Origin: Candidatus Borkfalkia ceftriaxoniphila
Lineage (GTDB): Bacteria; Bacillota; Clostridia; Christensenellales; Borkfalkiaceae
NCBI RefSeq assembly: GCF_004134775.1
Contig: NZ_SDOZ01000001.1
Span: 1 to 13,658 of the forward strand
Length of the DNA stretch: 13,658 nt
Reading direction: 5' to 3'
Shown here: positions 7,436 to 13,261 of the stretch, in pieces
Layout: each line of letters opens with the position of its first letter
How positions within the stretch are numbered: the first letter of the stretch is position 1
The notes under the pieces: generated by a model
Databases searched by the model: none
What the model saw: the letters and a program-made list of their open reading frames with translations, nothing else
Told to the model about the DNA's origin: nothing
Translations under genes and position numbers: made by a program

Positions 7436-7807
7436 AGAATCAATCGTCAGAAAAATAAAAAATCCGATTCCAAATCGGATAAAACAGAAAAATCGAAACG
7501 GTTTCAGCGGCATTTTCGCAAATTTCATAGCAAGGAAACGACCGGGCATCCTTCGTATGTATATGATGAAAACGGAAAGGTATATAAAGTAATCGGGATC
7601 ACATCAGGACGAAAGACGAATGATATTTTAAATATCAGGCTCGAAAAAAATCCCGAACCGAATAATCCGAAGCCCGCGTACATACAGCCGAAAACGAAAG
7701 AAGTGTCGAAAGGCGCAAAAAATGAACGACTGAAAGGCTGGAAATTCAGTGACGTTGACAAAAAGAAGGTGCAGGAAGTAATCGATAAAAACGAAAAGAA
7801 AAAATGA
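7430..7807 (+). CDS. small basic protein, unknown function
   Basis: 125 residues from the ATG at 7430. The frame is also open from an ATG at 7400, but that start lies in the terminator loop and would encode the hairpin arm (MLFGGVLQST), so I prefer 7430. Neither start has a well-spaced ribosome binding site. The product starts MFRINRQKNKKSDSKSDKTE, is very Lys-rich at both ends, and contains PSYVYDENGKVYKV, a beta-hairpin-like segment similar in pattern to those in the proteins at 7059, 9407 and 10707. Ends with a charged helix (DVDKKKVQEVIDKNEKKK). Base composition is lower in GC than the surface operon. Family unknown. Confidence 0.65.
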   Translation: MFRINRQKNKKSDSKSDKTEKSKRFQRHFRKFHSKETTGHPSYVYDENGKVYKVIGITSGRKTNDILNIRLEKNPEPNNPKPAYIQPKTKEVSKGAKNERLKGWKFSDVDKKKVQEVIDKNEKKK

Positions 7808-7932
7808 CATAAAAAAAGAAAAGGCGCGAGCGGTAAAACCACTTGTTCGCAATGTTCAAGCCCGAAGGCGAACTAATGCCCTTTCTGATTAAAATTATAT
7901 CATTTTACGGGACGGAAGTCAATCAAAATGCT

Positions 7933-9306
7933 ATGGAAACAAACGGAACGATACTGAGAACAAAAGAATATAAGCGGTGGCGCAGCGACTTACAGCGCGG
8001 TGCGCGCCGCCTGACGCGGTATTCGAGATTCTGCGCATGGGCGGAACGCCGACGCACCGAGAGTTTCAAAAACACGCGGTTTTACTGCCGTTTTTGGGTG
8101 CTGCTGGCGCTTGCGTATCTATTGGGATACTTTCTCACTCGCGACTATTACCACGGCTGGTACGGCGTATTATGTACGTTTTTCGACGTGTCGGTGTTCA
8201 ACGGGATCCGCGCGGACTGGTCGTTGGTCTGGAAGATAGGGAAACTTCTGTTACAACTCGGCGGGATCTTGCTGATCGTGTTTTCCGTCATAACGCTTTT
8301 CAAAAAGGGTATCAAAGCAAAATATTTTGAGTTCGTCTATTACGGTCAAAGTGCGGGCTACATGGAAAACCAACATTCTGTCTGCTGCACCGGTCCTCCG
8401 GGCGCGGGAAAGACTTCGCTCGGCGGGGATATGGCGGTATGCGTGGCGCGGCGGCGCTGGGAAGATCTCAAATATGAGTACCATACCCGCAAACGCAGGA
8501 TCCGCACTTGTATCCAAATGGGTATGACGGAGGAATTGGAAAAGTTCAAGGCGATCGAGGAATCCTATTTGTTTTTCAAAAGGCGTGAACGCTGTTATAT
8601 TCCGTGCCTTGCCACGACGTTGGGGATGCGCGTGTGCGGGCGGTACGCGTACAAAGCCAACAATAAGTTTTTCCTGCAAATGCAGCGCGTGCCCGAATAC
8701 TGCGTGATCTTCGACGACGAGAGCGGCAGCACGAAGGGAGCGAATACCTCTTCGACAGTCAATGATAACGTCGCGGATTTTTACCGCTATGTACGGCATT
8801 ACGGGGATTTCATGATCATCATGACGGAGCAGGGCGACGACGGGGCAGGGAAATATATCCGCAAATGTTTGGATAACACCATCTATTGCAAAATGCAAAA
8901 ATGGATCTTGAAACCGGGCTTTCTTTTGCGGCTCGATAACAGACTTCGCGCGCGGCTGATCCGCTTGGAAGAAACCGGAAAGTATAAGCCCCGGTTCAAT
9001 ACGTTCGTGTATTACTTCGACGCGATTGTACGGACGATTGGCTACCGTCAGATCAGTTACAGGAACATGGGCAACGTGGAGCATGACGACGGAGCACTGA
9101 AAGGCAAGGAAGGCACTTACATATTGCCATCGCGCCTGATCTATGATTATGACGACAGATCGTACAGGTTTACCTATAAGGCGCTGGATCTTCCGTTGGA
9201 ACTGGAAGGATGGGAACGCTTGACCTTGCGCGCGGAGGACGATCTGCGAAACTATTCGGTAGTACGCGAATCCCCGAGAAATGCTGAAAATGAAAAAGCC
9301 GTTTAA
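7933..9306 (+). CDS. membrane-anchored P-loop ATPase, Zot/pI- or HerA/FtsK-like
   Basis: 457 residues from the ATG at 7933; the frame is open to a TTG at 7843, but the extra 30 codons look unlike protein and lack a ribosome binding site, so the start is uncertain. A basic N-terminus is followed by two membrane segments (about 52-70 and 106-123), then Walker A GPPGAGKT at 154-161, Walker B CVIFDDE at 257-263, and RHYGDFMIIMTEQ at 288-300, which matches the RH-x-G-D-hhhh-TQ pattern of Zot/pI assembly ATPases of filamentous phages. Two membrane spans ahead of the ATPase resemble VirD4/TraG coupling proteins, whereas pI/Zot have the span after the ATPase. The region between Walker A and B carries a charged helical insertion. 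Likely energises assembly or export across the membrane for neighbouring proteins or DNA (inference). Confidence 0.82.
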   Translation: METNGTILRTKEYKRWRSDLQRGARRLTRYSRFCAWAERRRTESFKNTRFYCRFWVLLALAYLLGYFLTRDYYHGWYGVLCTFFDVSVFNGIRADWSLVWKIGKLLLQLGGILLIVFSVITLFKKGIKAKYFEFVYYGQSAGYMENQHSVCCTGPPGAGKTSLGGDMAVCVARRRWEDLKYEYHTRKRRIRTCIQMGMTEELEKFKAIEESYLFFKRRERCYIPCLATTLGMRVCGRYAYKANNKFFLQMQRVPEYCVIFDDESGSTKGANTSSTVNDNVADFYRYVRHYGDFMIIMTEQGDDGAGKYIRKCLDNTIYCKMQKWILKPGFLLRLDNRLRARLIRLEETGKYKPRFNTFVYYFDAIVRTIGYRQISYRNMGNVEHDDGALKGKEGTYILPSRLIYDYDDRSYRFTYKALDLPLELEGWERLTLRAEDDLRNYSVVRESPRNAENEKAV

Positions 9307-9353
9307 ACGATTTCAGACAGAATATTTTTTAAAAATCCGAAAAATTCCGACTA

Positions 9354-9370
9354 TGCAAAGTACTGTGTCT
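9354..9370 (+). repeat. 17-bp repeat TGCAAAGTACTRTGTYT, copy 2
   Basis: Second copy of the element at 7419-7435 (15 of 17 identical). Here the RTG is GTG at 9365, in frame with the gene starting at 9407, so it could serve as an alternative start. It is followed by TATAAA at 9373-9378, a possible -10 element without a clear -35. Confidence 0.45.
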
Positions 9371-9406
9371 GATATAAAACGCTGTTTTTTAATACAGGAG
9401 GAAACC

Positions 9407-9577
9407 ATGAACAGGAAAAAGTATTACTACGAGATAACCGACGCCGCAGGCGAGGTCATGTATATGGAAATCGACGCAAAGCCCAAAGATCCGAAATTGC
9501 TTTGCGAGTTTTTGCATATCGAAGGCACTGTGCGGGAAATCACGAAACAGGAATATCGCGAATCGACGGAAGTATAA
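9407..9577 (+). CDS. 56-residue acidic protein, unknown function
   Basis: ATG at 9407 behind AGGAGG at 9396-9401. The frame is open further upstream to 9281, but that part overlaps the ATPase gene and an AT-rich stretch without ribosome binding site. The product (MNRKKYYYEITDAAGEVMYM at its start) looks like a beta hairpin (YYYEITDAAGEVMYMEID) followed by a short helix (PKLLCEFLHIEG) and a final strand. It is compact and acidic, unlike its basic neighbours, and could be a partner or small regulator. No family recognised. The stop is immediately followed by a degenerate copy of the dispersed palindrome. Confidence 0.75.
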   Translation: MNRKKYYYEITDAAGEVMYMEIDAKPKDPKLLCEFLHIEGTVREITKQEYRESTEV

Positions 9578-9597
9578 TTTTCCGATCAACTGGAAAA
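9578..9597. repeat. degenerate copy of the dispersed palindrome
   Basis: TTTTCCGATCAACTGGAAAA differs from TTTTCCAGTCAACTGGAAAA at two adjacent left-arm positions. It starts at the base after the stop codon at 9575-9577 and its right arm runs into the AAGGAGG of the next gene, so a bound protein or RNA hairpin here could affect translation of that gene. Confidence 0.7.
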
Positions 9598-9608
9598 AGG
9601 AGGAAAGT

Positions 9609-10664
9609 ATGAAGAGAAACAAAGACGAAGAAACGAAATCCGATAAGACCGTAGAGCAAAAGCAACACGCAACGCCGAATTATCGTAGGCCGTACGGGTT
9701 GTTACAGAAAGCGGGCGTATCGACGGCAGGAATGACGCCGCGCGACGCGTGGAGCGCATGGAACGAACTGCGGAAAGAAGAACGCGCAGCCAAAGAAAAG
9801 AAACCGAAAGCGGCAAAAATACCAAAGATCCGCAAAGGGCAAGTGCCCGTGCCGGAACTGTCGGCTTGGAATAGGGATATGGCGAATAACAACAGTATGT
9901 TTAATCGTGGGGATAATACGGTCGATGCGTATAAATCCTATGCGGACGAGATCAACGGTTGGGATATCAGCGTCAAGCAAAAAGAAAAGTTGATCGGGCA
10001 ATTAAAGAAAAAGTACGATGAAAAACTCTCTCTTGATGCTCGGTATGTACCGTGGACAGTATCAGGGCCGGCGCAGTATCCCGCTCAAAAAATGAACGGG
10101 ATCGCGGAGCGGGCAATGCAAAAAAGCGTGGAAATCAGCGATTGGTTTAAGGGCGTGGAGCGCAGCGTGAAAAATAGCAACCGGCAGTATCAAGAAGATC
10201 GAAAAACCGAGGCGAAACGCAAAGAGGAAGAGTTTCATCATTTAATGAGATCAATGCCGAATATGGGCGCAACGACTGTGGCGACGTGGTTGACGCCGAT
10301 CGCGCAGTATGATCCGAAACGATATGCGGAATTATACGAAAAATACGACAAAGAATATCACTTCCGCAAGAATACGAACGCCGCAAAACTATACGACAAG
10401 GTGAAAACGGGTGAATATACGGGCAAGAAACCGCCGAAAAAGTTAATGGAAAGCGACAGTTATAACGCATATCGAAAGACAATCCAAAGCGGGGAACGGG
10501 TATTTATGAAATTTACGACCAAACCGAAACCGCAACTTATCTATGCCCTAAAAAAGCGCGGGTGGCATTGGAACGGAAACGAAGAGGCTTGGAGCGTCCC
10601 CGTCGAAAAGTACGACGCGGATTTTGTCAAAAGTATCGAAGATCAATATAAAAAATATTTGTAA
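9609..10664 (+). CDS. multidomain basic cytoplasmic protein with mobile-element-associated segments
   Basis: 351 residues, no membrane segment. Start fixed by AAGGAGG at 9597-9603. Visible parts in order: charged N-terminus; a GVSTAGMTPRDAWSAWNEL helical segment (36-54); a Lys/Ala-rich linker; a middle segment with YVPWTVSGPAQYPAQKMN (146-163), similar in pattern to segments I know from large phage/conjugative 'polyvalent' proteins; a charged coiled-coil-like stretch (185-212). The C-terminal segment (295-345, RVFMKFTTKPKPQLIYALKK and RGWHWNGNEEAWSVP) resembles the 'Lk-GfrWs-gaWqr' domain found at the end of such mobile-element proteins. Those resemblances are from memory. A role in handling DNA of the element is an inference. 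Preceded by a degenerate palindrome. Confidence 0.8.
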   Translation: MKRNKDEETKSDKTVEQKQHATPNYRRPYGLLQKAGVSTAGMTPRDAWSAWNELRKEERAAKEKKPKAAKIPKIRKGQVPVPELSAWNRDMANNNSMFNRGDNTVDAYKSYADEINGWDISVKQKEKLIGQLKKKYDEKLSLDARYVPWTVSGPAQYPAQKMNGIAERAMQKSVEISDWFKGVERSVKNSNRQYQEDRKTEAKRKEEEFHHLMRSMPNMGATTVATWLTPIAQYDPKRYAELYEKYDKEYHFRKNTNAAKLYDKVKTGEYTGKKPPKKLMESDSYNAYRKTIQSGERVFMKFTTKPKPQLIYALKKRGWHWNGNEEAWSVPVEKYDADFVKSIEDQYKKYL

Positions 10665-10706
10665 TTTCTTATAGGCAAAAAGAAGATCAAAAAGGAGCAC
10701 AAGCAC

Positions 10707-11246
10707 ATGACAAGGAAAGAATTAACCCAAGAAATGCGCGCGATAAGCGAGATGATGGGAAAAACAAAGAATTGTACGAAAACCGAATGGGAACGAACAA
10801 ACAAAAAGCAGTATGCGGAATATAAGGCAGAGTACGACCATTTGCGAGCGGAATATGACCGTAAATACGGCAGAACCGCTGCCGTACCCGCGAAACAAAG
10901 CAAGCCGCGAGCGGCGACTGCAGCCGCCGCTTTACCGAAACCGAAAAAAGTATATTATAACGAGAAGGGCGGCGTTGTGTACAGGCAGAGCACCGACAAA
11001 GTAGGCGATACGCTCATAAATCAAGCGGGGGTAAAGTACAAAATCACGGGCGAGCGGTTTGCACCACCGACGGGCGCTCCCGGTGAAGTGTTGGTACGTG
11101 TGTTGAAACTCGAACCCGCAGGGCATAAAGATACGCAGTCGTTTGAAGTAAACGACCAAATGCTGAAATACTACCGAGAAAAGCAGATCATGAAAAGGCA
11201 GGCGCCGCAAAAAGCGAAAGCAAATCCGAAAAAGAAGAAAAAATGA
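10707..11246 (+). CDS. basic protein, unknown function
   Basis: 179 residues. ATG at 10707 with AGGAG at 10693-10697. The N-terminal 55 residues are charged and helical (LTQEMRAISEMMGKT, EYKAEYDHLRAEYDRKYG), probably a coiled coil. An Ala/Pro/Lys linker follows, then a beta-rich segment from about 92 (KVYYNEKGGVVYRQ, GVKYKITGERFAPP, GEVLVRVLKLEPAG), ending in a Lys-rich tail. The beta segment looks like a small SH3/barrel-like fold, but I cannot name it. Last gene of the co-directional run before a hairpin-rich non-coding segment. Possibly nucleic-acid binding on charge grounds. Confidence 0.78.
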   Translation: MTRKELTQEMRAISEMMGKTKNCTKTEWERTNKKQYAEYKAEYDHLRAEYDRKYGRTAAVPAKQSKPRAATAAAALPKPKKVYYNEKGGVVYRQSTDKVGDTLINQAGVKYKITGERFAPPTGAPGEVLVRVLKLEPAGHKDTQSFEVNDQMLKYYREKQIMKRQAPQKAKANPKKKKK

Positions 11247-11585
11247 TCCACGGACGCGCGGAGGGCGTCAATCACTCTCTAATAGCAAATTTCCGCAGGA
11301 AAAAGGTCGGGCGGGGCGCGGGATCCGCGCGGAAAAGAAGGTGCGCGAATGCGCGCCTGCTCGTGCGGATCCCGCGTAGCGTCCGAGCCCTGCGGAAAGA
11401 TGCGGGGAGTGATAATAACTAAGCACAACAACGTGTGCAACCATGCGACCGTATAAAAAAATACGACCGCATCTATTTCAAAAATTTGCGCTTGTCGCAA
11501 ATTTTTGAACCCGCGCGATTTTGGCGGTGCGGCCGAAAAAATTTTCGGGCAAAATTTTGAGAGTAAAAAGAGGAGGTAAAAAGAC
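11247..11585. other. hairpin-rich non-coding segment, possible replication/transfer origin or structured RNA
   Basis: No credible ORF. Five inverted repeats follow one another. (a) A nested long hairpin: TTTCCGCAGG 11290-11299 with CCTGCGGAAA 11389-11398, inside it CGCGGGATCCGC 11317-11328 with GCGGATCCCGCG 11365-11376, and AGGTGCGC 11339-11346 with GCGCGCCT 11351-11358. (b) GCACA 11423-11427 with TGTGC 11434-11438. (c) ATGCG-GTAT 11443-11454 with ATAC-CGCAT 11461-11472, with a 3x3 internal loop. (d) TTCAAAAATTTGCG 11477-11490 with CGCAAATTTTTGAA 11496-11509. (e) CCGAAAA 11533-11539 with TTTTCGG 11542-11548. Such density is typical of plasmid/transfer origins or structured RNAs; which one cannot be told here. 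Confidence 0.55.
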
Positions 11586-11837
11586 ATGAGAGCGATCCGT
11601 CTGGAATCGATACAAAATTTACACGTCGCGGAACTGAACGTCCTTGTGATCCTGATCGACCGCCTCGGAACGGAAAGCAAGCGGCTTGACTATGCGGAAC
11701 TCGCGGAAGAACTCGGGTATTCGAGAAATACCATCAAATACAACATTGATAAACTGGCGGAGGCCGGGCTGATATCGAAGGCGGGTGGGAAACTGACCGT
11801 GGTACAAGATATCTTTGTAGAGATGCCGACGGGATAA
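11586..11837 (+). CDS. winged helix-turn-helix DNA-binding protein
   Basis: 83 residues. ATG at 11586 behind a strong AGGAGGT at 11571-11577. Residues 34-58 (LDYAELAEELGYSRNTIKYN...) form a clear helix-turn-helix with the recognition helix at about 46-57, followed by a wing (KAGGKLTVVQ, 65-74), as in MarR/Lrp/RepL-like winged-helix folds. The N-terminal helix (HVAELNVLVILIDRL) may dimerise. Being next to the hairpin-rich segment, it could regulate or initiate from that region; plasmid replication proteins often use similar domains, but it is too short to be a full initiator. The stop codon is embedded in a hairpin (11825-11844). Confidence 0.82.
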   Translation: MRAIRLESIQNLHVAELNVLVILIDRLGTESKRLDYAELAEELGYSRNTIKYNIDKLAEAGLISKAGGKLTVVQDIFVEMPTG

Positions 11838-11844
11838 CGTCGGC
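11825..11844 (+). terminator. hairpin across the stop of the winged-HTH gene
   Basis: GCCGACG (11825-11831) pairs with CGTCGGC (11838-11844) around GGATAA, which contains the TAA stop. The following bases, GCTTTCCCTT, give only a poor T-run. Possible weak terminator or mRNA 3' stabiliser. Confidence 0.4.
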
Positions 11845-12399
11845 GCTTTCCCTTAACGTCATAGATGCGGTTTCCTCGTCCTTGCCTTTGCGGCTTCCGC
11901 TCAAAAAGTCCGTGGTCTTGTCTGCCGTTCGAGCAAGGTGAAAAATGACGTTGACGAACCTGCACGAATTAAGGCGCGTGCAGCCAAGCACAGCAAGCGG
12001 TTTGTATTTTTTCCGAAGAACAAAAAAATTGGAGGGCGTTGCGCTGCCGTGGCTGAGGCGGCGCAGGATCAGTCGGGTAATCGGAAATCGGGGGGAACGC
12101 GGTTTTCGCTGGCTGATCCCACAGAAGGCACAATCGAGTGTCATGCTGTATCTCATGCGCACAGGGAGCCCCGCGCCCAAAAGGGCGCGACAGAAGGACT
12201 GAAATAGCCATACAGGCGCAGCCTGTCAATCAATCTCGGCGGTGGCTGGAACTGAAACGCGGTTACAGTAGAACGATAAGGCTGATAAAGAAACAAAGCC
12301 TCGGCCGGAGCGGAAGAGCCGACCGAGCGAAGTAGCCAGCATAGGCGATCAATGGCAGAGTGCCGCCATTTGCGGCCGTGATCGGTACGGCAATCATAA
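11845..12399. other. long non-coding segment with multiple GC-rich hairpins; candidate structured RNA or conserved element DNA
   Basis: Short ORFs are open in several frames on both strands here, but none has a ribosome binding site with a good start or protein-like composition. Hairpins seen: CTGCACG 11960-11966 with CGTGCAG 11977-11983; TGCGCTGCC 12040-12048 with GGCGGCGCA 12057-12065; CGCGCCC 12172-12178 with GGGCGCG 12183-12189 around an AAAA loop; ACAGGC 12212-12217 with GCCTGT 12221-12226; CTCGGCCGG 12300-12308 with CCGACCGAG 12319-12327 (one mismatch). The antisense translation around 11860-12010 resembles short 'hypothetical proteins' I recall recurring in gut Firmicutes, which would mean the DNA itself is conserved; this is memory and unverified. 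Confidence 0.45.
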
Positions 12400-12419
12400 T
12401 TTTCCAGTCAACTGGAAAA
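12400..12419. repeat. dispersed palindrome, copy upstream of the 136-residue gene
   Basis: TTTTCCAGTCAACTGGAAAA: 9-bp perfect arms around CA. It lies 26 nt upstream of the ATG at 12446, where TATAAA (12422-12427) could be a -10 element, so occupancy could repress or activate the gene. Forms an inverted pair with the copy at 12859. Confidence 0.85.
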
Positions 12420-12445
12420 AATATAAATATTTTGGAGGTTACATC

Positions 12446-12856
12446 ATGCAACAACAAACAAAGAAATTTAATTCGAAACCCTTCGGCGAAGTATGCCAAG
12501 AGTGGATCGGGTATAAGACGAAAACAACGTCGGAACGGTTATTGGCGAATTATGAAATGTTTGATGCAGAATTTTTTTCGCCGTTCAGCGCGATGGCGAT
12601 GAACTCAATGAATATAAAAAAGGCGGACAAGATTTTGCTATCCGTCCGTCAATATCCTTATGAAAAGCGGGCGGAGTTTGCCCGGCAAAATTGCTGCTCG
12701 CTGCATATGTTCGTCAAGATCACGCTTGGCGAGATCGTGGATTATGCCATACGGAAAAATTACATGGAAAACAAAAAGGAACTCGTCAAGTTTTTTCGAG
12801 TGCAGAGAGATGCCGAGGGTGGTACATATCATAAAAGCAGGTTGCTATACAAGTAG
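12446..12856 (+). CDS. 136-residue protein of unknown function, bracketed by palindromes
   Basis: ATG at 12446 with TTGGAGGT at 12433-12440. The N-terminus (KPFGEVCQEWIGYKTKTTSE then RLLANYEMF) recalls the SAM-like core-binding domain at the start of tyrosine recombinases, but there is no catalytic domain, and the rest (KADKILLSVRQYPYEKRAEF..., FVKITLGEIVDYAIRKNYME) is helical and unrecognised. The similarity is weak and may be chance. The palindromes 26 nt before its start and 3 nt after its stop are inverted relative to each other and both lie outside the coding sequence. It may bind these sites (inference from position only). No membrane segment; overall basic. Confidence 0.72.
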   Translation: MQQQTKKFNSKPFGEVCQEWIGYKTKTTSERLLANYEMFDAEFFSPFSAMAMNSMNIKKADKILLSVRQYPYEKRAEFARQNCCSLHMFVKITLGEIVDYAIRKNYMENKKELVKFFRVQRDAEGGTYHKSRLLYK

Positions 12857-12881
12857 AATTTTCCAGTTGACTGGAAAATTC
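12856..12881. repeat. dispersed palindrome, copy after the 136-residue gene
   Basis: Core TTTTCCAGTTGACTGGAAAA at 12859-12878, extended to 12-nt arms (GAA/TTC) and starting at the last base of the TAG stop. The central TG is the reverse of the CA in the copy at 12400, so the two flank the gene as inverted repeats. Confidence 0.85.
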
Positions 12882-12932
12882 TCGATCTTTTGTCTGACTT
12901 CGCGCCTGCGCCGACGCAAATTGGCAATGTAG

Positions 12933-12964
12933 TTTTTCCAGTCAACTGGAAAAATAAAGAAAAA
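12933..12964 (+). repeat. 32-bp direct repeat including the palindrome, left of the toxin-antitoxin cassette
   Basis: The palindrome TTTTCCAGTCAACTGGAAAA (12934-12953), plus a leading T and the trailing ATAAAGAAAAA, is identical over 32 bp to 13338-13369. The two repeats are 405 bp apart and enclose the toxin, antitoxin, both promoters and terminators. Confidence 0.85.
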
Positions 12965-12981
12965 TCCCGCGCGAAAAAATG

Positions 12982-13010
12982 TTGAAAAATGGCGCGTGGT
13001 ATGGTATAAT
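12982..13010 (+). promoter_or_regulatory. sigma-A-type promoter of the type I toxin
   Basis: TTGAAA (12982-12987), 17-bp spacer, TATAAT (13005-13010). Transcription would start near 13017, leaving a leader of about 58 nt before the toxin ATG. Confidence 0.85.
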
Positions 13011-13037
13011 AAGGATAAGCAATAGGGGCAGAGCCTT

Positions 13038-13067
13038 GATGGCGGTTAGCACTTCCGAAAAGGAGGT
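13038..13067 (+). promoter_or_regulatory. toxin leader: direct-repeat copy and Shine-Dalgarno-sequestering hairpin
   Basis: GATGGCGGTTA (13038-13048) is repeated exactly at 13197-13207 in the shared terminator, and GTTAGCAC (13045-13052) recurs in the terminator loop (13189-13196). Immediately after, ACTTCC (13051-13056) can pair with GGAGGT (13062-13067, one G-T wobble) around GAAAA, hiding the ribosome binding site. This resembles the DRa/DRb and leader stem-loop logic of the Fst/par system. Confidence 0.65.
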
Positions 13068-13074
13068 GGTTTTT

Positions 13075-13179
13075 ATGGGATATGATTATATTTTACTACT
13101 GGCGTTTCTTGTAGACGTCGGGTTAATACAATCTTTCCGCGTCACGAATGATAAAATCATTGTACACATAAAAAAATAA
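13075..13179 (+). CDS. small hydrophobic type I toxin peptide (Fst/TxpA/holin-like type)
   Basis: 34 residues. A hydrophobic segment spans 5-20 (YILLLAFLVDVGLIQS), followed by a charged tail ending HIKK. This is the size and layout of membrane-acting type I toxins in Bacillota (Fst, TxpA, 'putative holin-like toxin'). The ATG at 13075 has AGGAGGTG at 13061-13068; the longer in-frame reading from 12979 would run through the promoter and is rejected. The stop TAA (13177-13179) is inside the terminator stem. Expression is expected to be blocked by the convergent antisense RNA and by the leader hairpin. I assign the type by architecture; peptide similarity to a specific family is not established, and the Asp inside the hydrophobic stretch is slightly unusual. 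Confidence 0.78.
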   Translation: MGYDYILLLAFLVDVGLIQSFRVTNDKIIVHIKK

Positions 13180-13213
13180 CCGCCCACGTTAGCACCGATG
13201 GCGGTTATTTTTT
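13171..13213. terminator. bidirectional terminator shared by toxin mRNA and antitoxin RNA
   Basis: A 14-bp stem (13171-13184 with 13200-13213) with core AATAACCGCC/GGCGGTTATT, an A-run on the left and T-run on the right, so it can terminate transcription from both sides. The 15-nt loop contains GTTAGCAC, also found in the toxin leader. Confidence 0.88.
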
Positions 13214-13255
13214 ACCGAACATAGGCTAACCGTTTAAAGGTTTTGCCCTTGTTGT
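13171..13255 (-). ncRNA. antisense antitoxin RNA
   Basis: A minus-strand transcript starting near 13255 from the promoter at 13262-13290 and ending at the shared terminator would be about 85 nt. It overlaps the 3' end of the toxin mRNA, and through the repeated GATGGCGGTTA and GTTAGCAC segments it could also pair with the toxin leader next to the ribosome binding site. This is the arrangement of RNA II in the pAD1 par (Fst) locus. Ends are predicted, not measured. Confidence 0.75.
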
Positions 13256-13261
13256 GGTTTT

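Noticed and set aside
8251..9084. 277-codon minus-strand ORF
   Set aside because: Antisense of the ATPase gene, whose Walker motifs prove the plus frame.
11734..12180. 148-codon minus-strand ORF and the overlapping plus-strand ORFs at 11938 and 11945
   Set aside because: No ribosome binding sites and mutually overlapping frames; the segment is better explained as non-coding structured DNA or RNA. Kept as a finding because the region itself may be conserved.
12979..13074. Longer start for the toxin ORF at 12979
   Set aside because: It would translate through the promoter and leader; AGGAGGTG directly before the ATG at 13075 decides the start.
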